This document shows positions 50,680 to 59,643 of a DNA stretch of 64,000 nt, one piece after another. Origin of the DNA: an uncultured Lachnospiraceae bacterium (GTDB taxonomy: Bacteria > Bacillota > Clostridia > Lachnospirales > Lachnospiraceae). The position numbers and the translations under genes are program-made. Numbering within the stretch: position 1 is the stretch's first letter; each line of letters starts with the position of its first letter. The notes beneath the pieces were generated by a model. That model had not been told where the DNA came from. It ran no database searches and saw nothing but the letters and a program-made list of their open reading frames with translations. The stretch covers positions 1 to 64,000 of the forward strand of contig CAJTZH010000002.1 in assembly GCA_910584325.1 (NCBI GenBank), given 5' to 3'.

Positions 50680-53193
50680 ATGACAAAACCAACATTTGAC
50701 AAAGAAGAGTTTAAAAAAGAAGTTGTCAGCAATGTAAAGCTTCTTTTCCGTAAAAAGGTTGAAGAAGCCAGTGACGAGCAGATTTTTCAGGCGGTATCCT
50801 ACACGATTAAAGATATGATTATGGATCGCTGGATTGCCACACAGAAAGAATATGAGAAGCGGGACGTTAAAACCGTTTATTATATGTCCATGGAATTTCT
50901 GATGGGACGTGCGCTTGGCAACAATATGATTAACCTGATGTGCTATAAGGAAGTTAAGGAGGCTTTGATAGAGCTCGGACTGGATATTAACGTAATTGAA
51001 GACCAGGAACCGGACGCTGCGCTTGGTAACGGCGGACTTGGACGACTTGCGGCATGTTTTCTTGATTCGCTTGCAACGCTTGGATATCCGGCGTACGGAT
51101 GCGGAATCCGTTACAAATACGGTATGTTTAAACAGGAGATTAAGGACGGCTATCAGGTAGAAGTTCCGGATAACTGGCTTGTGAACGGTAATCCGTTTGA
51201 GATGAAACGTCCGGAATACTGTATGGAAGTTAAATTTGGCGGATATGTACGTTCTTATATTGATGAAAAGGGAAGGACACATTTCGTACATGAAAATTAC
51301 CGTTCCGTACGAGCTATACCGTATGATATGCCGATTATCGGATACGGTAATAACGTGGTAAACGCATTAAGAATATGGGACGCTGAACCGATGCAGCATT
51401 TTAATCTGGATTCTTTCGATAAAGGCGATTACCATAAAGCGATTGAGGAAGAGAATCTCGCAAAGAACATTGTAGAGGTGTTGTATCCGAATGATAATCA
51501 TTATGCAGGTAAGGAACTGCGTTTAAAGCAGCAGTATTTCTTTGTTTCCGCTTCTGTACAGAGAGCGGTTGCCAAATACAAAGAAAAGCATGATGATATC
51601 CGTAAACTGCATGAAAAAGTTATTTTCCAGCTCAATGATACGCATCCGACCGTAACCGTTGCGGAGTTGATGAGAATTCTGATGGACGTAGAAGGACTTG
51701 AGTGGGATGAGGCATGGGAGGTTACGACAAAGGCAACGGCATATACGAACCACACCATTATGGCGGAAGCTTTGGAGAAGTGGCCGATTGAGCTGTTCTC
51801 AAGACTGCTTCCTCGTGTATACCAGATTGTTGAAGAGATTAACCGCCGGTTTGTGGAGCAGATTAAGAAAGCATATCCGGGCAATCAGGATAAGATTAAG
51901 AAGATGGCTGTCATTTATGACGGTCAGGTTAAGATGGCGCACCTTGCCATTGTTGCGGGTTATTCCGTAAACGGTGTAGCAAAGCTTCATACGGATATCC
52001 TGATGAAGCAGGAGTTAAAAGACTTTTACGAGATGTTCCCGGAGAAGTTTAATAATAAGACGAACGGTATTACACAGCGCCGCTTCTTACTGCATGGAAA
52101 TCCGCTGCTTGCAGAATGGGTTACAAATAAGATTGGCGACGAGTGGATTACGGATTTGTCGCAGATTAAGAAGCTTGCGGTATATGTGGACGACGAGCAG
52201 TGCCAGCAGGAATTTATGCAGATTAAATACCGTAATAAACTTCGTGTTGCGGAATACATTAAGAAACATAACGGAATTGATATTGACCCGCGTTCTATTT
52301 TTGACGTACAGGTGAAGAGACTTCACGAGTATAAGAGGCAGCTTTTAAATATTCTGCATGTAATGTATCTTTACAATAAGTTAAAGAGAAATCCGGGGAT
52401 GGATATGTATCCGAGAACATTTATCTTTGGCGCGAAGGCGGCGGCAGGCTACAGAAGAGCGAAGCTGACGATTAAGCTGATTAATAATGTGGCAAACGTT
52501 ATCAATAACGATAAATCAATTAACGGTAAGATTAAGGTAGTATTTATTGAAAATTACCGTGTATCCAATGCAGAGATATTATTTGCGGGAGCGGACGTAT
52601 CAGAGCAGATTTCTACGGCATCCAAGGAGGCCTCCGGAACCGGCAACATGAAGTTTATGTTAAACGGCGCGCTGACGCTGGGAACTATGGACGGCGCCAA
52701 TGTGGAAATCGTGCAGGAGGTCGGCGAGGAGAACGCAGTTATTTTTGGTCTTACATCCGACGAGGTCATTGCTTATGAGCAGAACGGCGGATATAATCCG
52801 ATGGAGATTTTCAATAACGACCAGGATATCCGTGAAGTGCTGATGCAGTTAATTAACGGTTTTTATTCACCGGAGGATCCGGAACTGTTCAGAGAACTTT
52901 ACAATTCGCTTCTGAATACGCAAAACAGCGACAGGGCGGATACGTACTTTATTTTAAAGGATTTCCGTTCTTATGCCGAGGCGCATGAGCGGATAGAGAA
53001 AAAGTACAGAGACGAGAAGGGCTGGGCAAGGTCGGCAATGCTCAATACGGCATGTTCCGGTAAGTTCTCTTCGGACAGGACAATTGAGGAATATGTGAAA
53101 GATATCTGGAAACTTAACAAAGTTACGGTTGCTTTGGAAGACGAGACAGAGAATGTAGCGGCAGTTAAAAGATTAAGATTATTTGACAGATAA
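50680..53193 (+). CDS. glgP: Glycogen/maltodextrin phosphorylase
   Basis: The 837-residue PLP enzyme releases glucose 1-phosphate from alpha-1,4-glucans (GT35). The PLP-lysine motif EASGTGNMKFMLNG is intact, as are the N-terminal EDQEPDAALGNGGLGRLAAC and the KRLHEYKRQLLN nucleotide-phosphate region. The length suits a bacterial enzyme without the animal allosteric extension. Start at ATG 50680 (GGAGG 5 nt upstream), not 50668. Confidence 0.95.
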   Translation: MTKPTFDKEEFKKEVVSNVKLLFRKKVEEASDEQIFQAVSYTIKDMIMDRWIATQKEYEKRDVKTVYYMSMEFLMGRALGNNMINLMCYKEVKEALIELGLDINVIEDQEPDAALGNGGLGRLAACFLDSLATLGYPAYGCGIRYKYGMFKQEIKDGYQVEVPDNWLVNGNPFEMKRPEYCMEVKFGGYVRSYIDEKGRTHFVHENYRSVRAIPYDMPIIGYGNNVVNALRIWDAEPMQHFNLDSFDKGDYHKAIEEENLAKNIVEVLYPNDNHYAGKELRLKQQYFFVSASVQRAVAKYKEKHDDIRKLHEKVIFQLNDTHPTVTVAELMRILMDVEGLEWDEAWEVTTKATAYTNHTIMAEALEKWPIELFSRLLPRVYQIVEEINRRFVEQIKKAYPGNQDKIKKMAVIYDGQVKMAHLAIVAGYSVNGVAKLHTDILMKQELKDFYEMFPEKFNNKTNGITQRRFLLHGNPLLAEWVTNKIGDEWITDLSQIKKLAVYVDDEQCQQEFMQIKYRNKLRVAEYIKKHNGIDIDPRSIFDVQVKRLHEYKRQLLNILHVMYLYNKLKRNPGMDMYPRTFIFGAKAAAGYRRAKLTIKLINNVANVINNDKSINGKIKVVFIENYRVSNAEILFAGADVSEQISTASKEASGTGNMKFMLNGALTLGTMDGANVEIVQEVGEENAVIFGLTSDEVIAYEQNGGYNPMEIFNNDQDIREVLMQLINGFYSPEDPELFRELYNSLLNTQNSDRADTYFILKDFRSYAEAHERIEKKYRDEKGWARSAMLNTACSGKFSSDRTIEEYVKDIWKLNKVTVALEDETENVAAVKRLRLFDR

Positions 53194-53208
53194 AAGAATG
53201 TGTATGAG

Positions 53209-53246
53209 ATACCTGTAAACGGGAGAGTCTGTTTACAGGTATTTTA
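53209..53246 (+). terminator. Terminator of glgP
   Basis: A perfect 12-bp stem ATACCTGTAAAC (53209-53220) / GTTTACAGGTAT (53231-53242) is followed by TTTATG. It also rules out starts of the next gene before about 53250. Confidence 0.8.
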
Positions 53247-53259
53247 TGTAATTGGGGAA

Positions 53260-54591
53260 ATGATGAAGTGCAGAGTATTGAATAATAATAGACAGCTGAG
53301 GCGGACTGTTCTGATTCTGGTATTGATAATAACATGTCTGCTTACGGCATGCGGAACAAAAGGGATGCCGTGGCAGGAATCAGAGATTATGAACGATACG
53401 CCGCCTCATATTTTGGACGAGCCAGTAAGCGCGGAGCCGGAGACGATGTTTGTCCAGAAAGGTACAGCGGGTGAAACAGCGTCAGAGGATTTTAAAGAGA
53501 ATGAAAATGTATCCTGGAATAAACTCGAGTGCGCGGCTGTATCGGAAAATAAGGCGGCTCTCGCAAATACAGGAGTTATGGTTGAACGGGAACATTATGT
53601 GGTATTTTCTTTTATGAAAGTGGAGCCGGATAAAGAATGTTTTTTTGTCTGCCCGTCCAAAGAGATACATCTTGTTTACTATGATGAAGCAAAACGCTAT
53701 ATTAGCGGAAAAGCTTCTGCGTCCATTGAAGGCGTTTTTTTGGAATTGCCGCCGGATTGCCGTTATATAACGGTTTCGATGGAACTTGACGCTGCGGAAA
53801 ACAGTTTTCTGATTCAGGAGGATGAAGAGCATAATAATGTTATCTTTGTCGGGGAAGGGAGAAGATATTCTTCTGTTAAAAAGGCGGTAGAGCGCATCGA
53901 GGAGGAAGGAATCGTCGTCATATTTCCCGGTATTTACAAAGGAAATATAAAAGGATGGGGAAAGCGTATTGTTTTATTTGGAACGGATAAAGAAACCTGT
54001 ATTATAGAAAACGATTCCTCAAGTTATTATGCGCCGCCGCTTGAAATTGCGGCAGGAACCGTTAAGAATCTTACAATTCGCGCAGTTGGAACGCCGTCTT
54101 CTGATACTTCGAAGGCGGGCGCGTATGCGGTGCATGTGGAAGATAACATTTTATATAACAATACACTTTGTTTTGAAAACTGCGAGCTGTATTCGGACTT
54201 TAATTCTGCGGTGGGCATGGGTATGAGAGGCGGGTGTGACGTCCGCTTTACCGGAGTGCATATGACGGGACTGGAAAACGGTCTGTTCTGCCATGACGGT
54301 GTTTATGCGAAATATGCGGGGGTGCAGAATTTAAGTCTGGTTGATTGCGTGATAGAAGGGATGAGAGGCGAAAATGCTGTCCGGATTGATTCGCAGGGTA
54401 CACCGGGTTCTCGGGTAAATGTGTTATTTGTGAATAACATTCTGGTGAATAAGCGTGCAGAAAATGTGGATAACCTTCTTCATACTCAGAATAACGGTGG
54501 AAAGGGTACGGAAGAAAATTGGCAGAAATTAAAGCAGTTTTATCTGGATAAAAGAAGCGGACAGAATAATGTGGACGCGTTAAACTATTAA
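53260..54591 (+). CDS. Pectinesterase-like beta-helix lipoprotein
   Basis: The start is ATG 53260 or 53263 (443 or 442 aa) behind GGGG. The lipoprotein signal has a lipobox LTAC (Cys near 31). Residues about 195-440 form a right-handed beta helix with the pectinesterase-like pattern 'NVIFVGEGRRYSSVKKAVERI' and IFPGIYKGNIKGWGKRIVLFG. The pectinesterase catalytic residues (QAVA, DFIFG, LGRPW) are not seen, so the enzyme activity is doubtful and a polysaccharide-binding role is possible. Its end overlaps the convergent transporter gene by 12 bp. Confidence 0.72.
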   Translation: MMKCRVLNNNRQLRRTVLILVLIITCLLTACGTKGMPWQESEIMNDTPPHILDEPVSAEPETMFVQKGTAGETASEDFKENENVSWNKLECAAVSENKAALANTGVMVEREHYVVFSFMKVEPDKECFFVCPSKEIHLVYYDEAKRYISGKASASIEGVFLELPPDCRYITVSMELDAAENSFLIQEDEEHNNVIFVGEGRRYSSVKKAVERIEEEGIVVIFPGIYKGNIKGWGKRIVLFGTDKETCIIENDSSSYYAPPLEIAAGTVKNLTIRAVGTPSSDTSKAGAYAVHVEDNILYNNTLCFENCELYSDFNSAVGMGMRGGCDVRFTGVHMTGLENGLFCHDGVYAKYAGVQNLSLVDCVIEGMRGENAVRIDSQGTPGSRVNVLFVNNILVNKRAENVDNLLHTQNNGGKGTEENWQKLKQFYLDKRSGQNNVDALNY

Positions 54592-55692
54592 AACGGCCAG
54601 ACTGGAGAGGACGACAAGAAATACGACATTGTATATTGTAAACGTCAATATATATTTTCCGGTTTTTGCGTGGTTTGCGCTGACGTAGCAGCGGTAAGAG
54701 ATGACGCTTGCCAGAGAAGCAATAAGCGTTCCGAGACCGCCGATATTAACGCCGTAGAGCAGAGCCGCGCAATTTGATGTAAAACCGGACAGAAGAATGG
54801 CGGATGGAACATTACTTATGAATTGTGATAATAAAATGCCAAGAAGGAGTTCTCTTCCTGAAATCAGACGGCTAAGAAGATTACACACGGCAGGAATATG
54901 CTGCATATTTCCGATAAAAATAAAAAAGCAGATAAACGTCAACAGTAAAAAGTAGTCCGCTTTTTTCAGCAGTTTTTTGTCAGTGGCTAAGACTGCGGCA
55001 AAAACAACTGCCAGCATCAAAGGATATGGCAGAATGCGAAGGACGCAAAGAAGACATAGCATAAATAACAGACTGTATACGATAAGGCGCGGCTTAGATG
55101 TAATCCGCGCCTTGTTTGTGCTTTCCGGAAACGCAAGAGGCTCCTTTTTTATCAATAAGACGGTAAGGGCAAGCATCAATGCCGACGCAAGCGTGAGAGG
55201 CAGCATATGTAGAATAAACTTCCAAAATGAAATATTAAAGAAAGAATACAGATAGAGATTCTGCGGATTTCCGATAGGCGTCAGCATGCTTCCGAGGTTT
55301 GCGGCAATTGTCTGTAACACAATTACCGGGATAAGGAGTTTGTTTTGACCGGTCATGGTCAGAATCATCACGGCAAATGGTACAAAAGTAATGAGCGCCA
55401 CATCGTTCGTGATGAGCATGGAGGTAAGAAAACATAGCCCTGTCAGGACAAAGGCAATAAAACGTGTATTGTGGGCGCGGCAGAGTAATTTTTGACCGAG
55501 GAACGAAAATACGCCAATGGTCTGCATTCCTTCTACAACCAGCATCAGACAGAAGAGCAGACAGAGCACGCGTAAATCCATATATTCGATGTAAGCTGCG
55601 GTTGGAGGAACAAAAAACATGGAAATCAGCGCAAGTAATGCCGCAGAACATAAAACCGTCTCTTTCTTAAAGAAATGCAATAATCGTTTCAT
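54580..55692 (-). CDS. SLC13/ArsB-superfamily anion transporter
   Basis: The 370-residue integral membrane protein has about ten hydrophobic segments, two repeats with an intramembrane Ser/Thr-Asn motif (SMLITNDVALITFVPF and SNVPSAILLSGF) typical of the ion-transporter superfamily. Family members carry citrate, other dicarboxylates, or arsenite; the substrate cannot be read. It overlaps the convergent beta-helix gene, with no terminator between. Confidence 0.85.
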   Translation of the reverse strand: MKRLLHFFKKETVLCSAALLALISMFFVPPTAAYIEYMDLRVLCLLFCLMLVVEGMQTIGVFSFLGQKLLCRAHNTRFIAFVLTGLCFLTSMLITNDVALITFVPFAVMILTMTGQNKLLIPVIVLQTIAANLGSMLTPIGNPQNLYLYSFFNISFWKFILHMLPLTLASALMLALTVLLIKKEPLAFPESTNKARITSKPRLIVYSLLFMLCLLCVLRILPYPLMLAVVFAAVLATDKKLLKKADYFLLLTFICFFIFIGNMQHIPAVCNLLSRLISGRELLLGILLSQFISNVPSAILLSGFTSNCAALLYGVNIGGLGTLIASLASVISYRCYVSANHAKTGKYILTFTIYNVVFLVVLSSLAVLIV

Positions 55693-55796
55693 AGGAACCT
55701 CTCAATAATAGTTATATTGTAATTATATCTTTTTTGCCGTTCTTCTACAATAACAAAAACAAGTTGTTTGAATTGTCTGCAACATCCAATTTTAGG

Positions 55797-55825
55797 TCAT
55801 AACTCATGAAAATACTTCATAATAT
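55797..55825 (+). promoter_or_regulatory. Possible sigma-E promoter of spoIIID
   Basis: TCATAAC (55797-55803), 14 bp, CATAATAT (55818-55825) partly match the mother-cell sigma-E boxes; spoIIID is sigma-E-dependent in Bacillus. Confidence 0.3.
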
Positions 55826-55856
55826 GTAACAACCATATTTGTGAGGAATATTCACA

Positions 55857-56108
55857 TTGAAAAGTTACATTGAGGAGCGGGCAATTCAGATTGCTGAATA
55901 CATTATTGCGAATAAAACTACCGTTAGACAGACGGCGAAGAAATTTGGTGTAAGCAAGAGTACCGTACATATGGACGTAACTTCCCGTCTGCCCAAAATT
56001 AATCCCGGACTTGCGAAGGAGGCGAAAGAAATCCTGGCAGTCAATAAAAGTGAACGGCATATTCGCGGCGGAATGGCGACGAAAGAAAAATATTTACATA
56101 AACATTAA
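55857..56108 (+). CDS. spoIIID: Sporulation transcription factor SpoIIID
   Basis: The 83-residue mother-cell DNA-binding protein starts with TTG at 55857, aligning residue by residue with the start of Bacillus SpoIIID (YIxERxIxIxxYI). The helix-turn-helix TVRQTAKKFGVSKSTVHMDVTSRL and the conserved basic tail HIRGGMATKEKY are present. SpoIIID switches mother-cell genes between sigma-E and sigma-K. RBS TGAGGA. Confidence 0.95.
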   Translation: MKSYIEERAIQIAEYIIANKTTVRQTAKKFGVSKSTVHMDVTSRLPKINPGLAKEAKEILAVNKSERHIRGGMATKEKYLHKH

Positions 56109-56216
56109 TCAAATGTGAAATTAATGTGAAGTGTGAAATATATCTTGCATAAAATCGGTAAAAATGTTAATATTTTTAACTATAAAGGCATATATGACGA
56201 TTTTTTGGAGGATAGA

Positions 56217-56864
56217 ATGATTAATTTAAAAAAGGTAACTTTATTTGCCGCAATAGGAGGAATGTGTTTTTTAATGGCGGCATGCGGCAAGGACGGCAAT
56301 GGGAATGATGCGGTTATCACGCCGGATAACGGAACGAACAATGAAACAACATCCGCTGTAAATGAGAGCGGTTACAAGAACGATGTCAGCGTAAAGGATA
56401 TAGAGACAGCAGTTGCCGCGGCGCTTGGAGAGAATTATTTTCCGGAAATGGAACTGGAGACGCTGGAAGGTCTGGGAATTACAGCGGACATGTATGACGA
56501 GTTTATCTATAAAGTTCCGATGATAAGTGCGAACGTCGACACACTGATTGTTGTCAAGGCTAAGGAAGATAAGGCTGCTGATGTGGAAGCGAAATTAAAT
56601 GCGTTCCGTGATACTAATATCAATGATTTATTGCAGTATCCTATGAATTTAACTAAGATTCAGTGTTCGCAGGTGGTTACAATGGGTAATTATGTAATGT
56701 TTGTACAGTTTGGAGCAGGTCTTGGCATGGATGCAACGGATGCGGCGATTGCGAATTCTGATAAAGAGCTGACTGACGATGAACTTGTTCAGATTGAGAT
56801 GGAAGTGATTGACGAGCAGAATAATCTAGCGCTTGATACCATTAGAAATATGCTTACCAAGTAG
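56217..56864 (+). CDS. DUF4358 lipoprotein
   Basis: The 215-residue protein (ATG 56217, GGAGG upstream) has lipobox MAAC (Cys near 23), an Asn/Thr-rich linker and a DUF4358 domain (about 60-210: DIETAVAAALGENYFP and DTLIVVKAKEDKAADVEAKLNAFRD). The family is found in Lachnospiraceae, often beside MBOAT/DHHW genes as here; its function is unknown. An upstream ATG at 56133 is not supported. Confidence 0.82.
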   Translation: MINLKKVTLFAAIGGMCFLMAACGKDGNGNDAVITPDNGTNNETTSAVNESGYKNDVSVKDIETAVAAALGENYFPEMELETLEGLGITADMYDEFIYKVPMISANVDTLIVVKAKEDKAADVEAKLNAFRDTNINDLLQYPMNLTKIQCSQVVTMGNYVMFVQFGAGLGMDATDAAIANSDKELTDDELVQIEMEVIDEQNNLALDTIRNMLTK

Positions 56865-56886
56865 AAGGTGACTGAGGAGCAGGCAA

Positions 56887-58308
56887 ATGGTTTTTAGTAG
56901 TATTCTGTTTTTATTTCGATTCTTACCGGTTGTATTATTGCTGTATTTTGTAGCACCAGGGAAAATTAAGAACCTGGTGCTGTTTTTGATGAGTCTTTTG
57001 TTTTACGCGTGGGGGGAACCGGTCTATGTAGTATTGATGTTGTTTTCTACTGTTGTGGACTATACGCATGGACTGCTCGTTCACTGTTTTAAGGAAAAAG
57101 GCCAGATGGGAAGAGCCAAAATGGTTGTGCTGTCTTCCGTAGTGATTAACCTTTTTCTGCTTTGTTTTTTTAAATATTCCGATTTCCTGATTCATAATAT
57201 TAATCATATATTAGGGACAAGTATTGCCGGACTGAATCTGGGACTTCCTATCGGAATTTCTTTTTATACGTTTCAGACCATGTCGTATACGATAGATGTA
57301 TACAGAGGAGACGCGAAGGTACAGACGAATATTATTTCGTTTGGAACGTATGTAGCGTTATTTCCGCAGCTTATCGCGGGACCGATTGTGCAGTATAAGA
57401 CGGTGGACGAACAGATAAATCATCGAACCGTTACATGGGAAGGATTTTCTTACGGTATAATACGGTTTGTGACGGGACTTGGTAAAAAGGTTCTGCTGGC
57501 GAATAATATCGGTCTGCTGTGGGAAGAAATACAGGCGCTCTCTACCGCAGGGGCAATTTCGGCGCTGACGGCATGGCTTGGAGCGCTGGCATTTGCGTTT
57601 CAGATATATTTTGACTTTTCGGGATATTCCGATATGGCAATCGGACTTGGCGCGATGTTCGGGTTTCGCTTTAACGAGAATTTTACACATCCGTACGAAT
57701 CAAAAAGTATTACGGAATTTTGGAGACGCTGGCATGTTTCGCTTGGAACATGGTTTAAGGAATATGTCTATATTCCGATGGGGGGCAACCGATGCGGCAG
57801 GGGAAAGCAGATCCGTAATATTATGATTGTCTGGGCGCTTACCGGAATATGGCATGGCGCGAGCTGGAATTTTATGGTCTGGGGATTATATTTCGGAGTG
57901 ATTTTGATTATAGAGAAGCTCTGGCTTTACCGGCTGTTAGAGAAACTGCCCGTTGTCTGCAGGCATATTTATACAAGTATACTTGTATTGATAAGCTGGG
58001 TTATTTTCGCGTTTGATTCCATGAATTACGGGGCATTATATATTGGAAAAATGTTTGGGACAGACGGTATGCTGGTCGATGGAAAAGCCTTATATTTTAT
58101 AGGAAGCTATGGCATGCTGTTTGTAATATTGTTTGTAGGGTCAACCTCGTTTCCGAAGAGAGCGGCAGAGTTTGTGATGGAGAAATTAAAAAATACAGTG
58201 TTTCTTCAGACAGCGCTTTGCAATGTTGTGCTGGCGGCAATTTTGATGTTGTCCATTGCGTTTGTGGTGGATGCGTCTTATAATCCGTTTTTATATTTTC
58301 GATTTTAA
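56887..58308 (+). CDS. MBOAT-family O-acyltransferase (AlgI/DltB-like)
   Basis: The 473-residue polytopic membrane protein has about eleven hydrophobic segments, the conserved FWRRWHVSLGTWFKEYVYIP and the catalytic His323 in GIWHGASWNF. MBOAT proteins of this type move acyl groups across the membrane to decorate extracellular polymers. Placed 22 bp after the DUF4358 gene and 9 bp before the DHHW gene. Confidence 0.92.
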   Translation: MVFSSILFLFRFLPVVLLLYFVAPGKIKNLVLFLMSLLFYAWGEPVYVVLMLFSTVVDYTHGLLVHCFKEKGQMGRAKMVVLSSVVINLFLLCFFKYSDFLIHNINHILGTSIAGLNLGLPIGISFYTFQTMSYTIDVYRGDAKVQTNIISFGTYVALFPQLIAGPIVQYKTVDEQINHRTVTWEGFSYGIIRFVTGLGKKVLLANNIGLLWEEIQALSTAGAISALTAWLGALAFAFQIYFDFSGYSDMAIGLGAMFGFRFNENFTHPYESKSITEFWRRWHVSLGTWFKEYVYIPMGGNRCGRGKQIRNIMIVWALTGIWHGASWNFMVWGLYFGVILIIEKLWLYRLLEKLPVVCRHIYTSILVLISWVIFAFDSMNYGALYIGKMFGTDGMLVDGKALYFIGSYGMLFVILFVGSTSFPKRAAEFVMEKLKNTVFLQTALCNVVLAAILMLSIAFVVDASYNPFLYFRF

Positions 58309-58317
58309 GGTGAAACA

Positions 58318-59475
58318 ATGGAGGCGCAAGGAATGAAGTCAAAATTTCATAATGTGGTGACGGTGGTTGTTTTTCTGTGGTTAATCGCTTTTTTTACCGT
58401 TGCGAGCATGTTGAATCCCGATAGAATATTCTCGGCGAATGAAAATCGTTATCTTGCGCAGAAACCGAAGTGGACGCTGGAACAATTTTTTGAGGGAGAG
58501 TTTGCGACAGGCTATGAGAATTACATTACGGACCAGTTTATAGGACGTGATAAATGGATTCAGGTGAAGACGCTTTGTGAAATTTCTATCGGTAAAAAAG
58601 ATGTCAACGGCGTATATCTTTGCAAGGATGATTATCTGATTGAGACGCAGACAGGAATTGATGAGAAAAAAGCGTATGATAATGCAGACAGAATGGTTTC
58701 GTTTCTCAATGAGAAAGTGCAACAGCTCGGAGCGGATCATGTTGCTCTGATGCTTGTTCCGACGGCTGTCGCAACATTGAAGGACAAGCTGCCAAACTAT
58801 GCGCAGACATTTGACCAGTACAGGTACATTGATTATCTTGGGGATGGCTTTGGGGGCACATTTGTGGATGTAAGAGATACATTTAACCAAAATAAGGATA
58901 AGTACATTTATTATAAGACGGACCATCATTGGACGACAAAAGGCGCGTTTCTGGCGTATCAGAAATGGGCGGACGCGATGCGGTTTACTCCTTTTTCGGA
59001 AGAGGAGTTTGAGGTTATTCAGGTATCGGATGATTTTCTCGGGACGGTTTATTCTAAGCTGAATTACGCAAAGTCTGCCGACAGAATGTATCTGTATAAA
59101 GTAAAGCGCGACATTCGTTATTATGTGGATATTGATTTGGGCGCAAAGATAATGGACAGTCTTTATGAGGAGAGCCATCTGGCAAAAAAGGATAAGTATA
59201 GCGTGTTTCTGGATGGCAATCATTCTATTGTAACCATTGATACAACGGGGGGACAAAGTGACGGCGATACGCTTCTTATTATAAAAGATTCCTATGCGCA
59301 CTGTTTTGTGCCATTTGCGGTTAATCATTATGACAGGACGGTTGTGGTAGATATGAGATATCTGAAAATGCCGATGAATCAGGTGATTGAAAAATACGGA
59401 ATAACCGATATACTGGTGCTTTATAATGTGGTTCATTTTGCGGAAGATATTAATATGCCATTACTTTCCTATTAA
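58318..59475 (+). CDS. DHHW-family protein (AlgX/AlgJ-like)
   Basis: The 385-residue protein has one N-terminal membrane segment (about 12-32) and an extracellular SGNH-hydrolase-like domain with the name-giving Asp202-His-His-Trp205, and a later SYAH motif (about 324-327) with a Ser and His. Start at ATG 58318 or 58333, both with ribosome-binding sites. DHHW proteins pair with MBOAT proteins to acetylate surface polysaccharides. Confidence 0.88.
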   Translation: MEAQGMKSKFHNVVTVVVFLWLIAFFTVASMLNPDRIFSANENRYLAQKPKWTLEQFFEGEFATGYENYITDQFIGRDKWIQVKTLCEISIGKKDVNGVYLCKDDYLIETQTGIDEKKAYDNADRMVSFLNEKVQQLGADHVALMLVPTAVATLKDKLPNYAQTFDQYRYIDYLGDGFGGTFVDVRDTFNQNKDKYIYYKTDHHWTTKGAFLAYQKWADAMRFTPFSEEEFEVIQVSDDFLGTVYSKLNYAKSADRMYLYKVKRDIRYYVDIDLGAKIMDSLYEESHLAKKDKYSVFLDGNHSIVTIDTTGGQSDGDTLLIIKDSYAHCFVPFAVNHYDRTVVVDMRYLKMPMNQVIEKYGITDILVLYNVVHFAEDINMPLLSY

Positions 59476-59502
59476 AAATAAGAAAAATTTAAGGGATGGA
59501 AC

Positions 59503-59530
59503 TAAAGTTTATCAGGATTTTAACCGATAA
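59503..59530 (+). promoter_or_regulatory. Flagellar sigma-D (sigma-28) promoter
   Basis: TAAAGTTT (59503-59510), 12 bp, ACCGATAA (59523-59530) is a near-perfect match to the sigma-28 consensus (TAAAGTTT-N11-GCCGATAA). It lies 113 bp upstream of mreB-flhO-flhP-flgJ. Confidence 0.75.
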
Positions 59531-59643
59531 AAAATTTAAATTCCCCCTTTTAAAATTACTATTTTTGTATATAATGGTAATTAGACGAATTTTGCAATAA
59601 AGTTTGAGTATAGATAATTGGATTCAGGAAAGGGGAATAGAAA

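Noticed and set aside
49947..51291. Antisense ORFs of 204 and 223 codons opposite ileS and glgP
   Set aside because: They lack ribosome-binding sites and lie opposite complete, well-conserved genes.
58381..59436. Long antisense ORF (351 codons) opposite the DHHW gene
   Set aside because: It has no ribosome-binding site and an odd composition rich in Ile, Arg and His, as expected from the antisense of the strongly supported DHHW gene.
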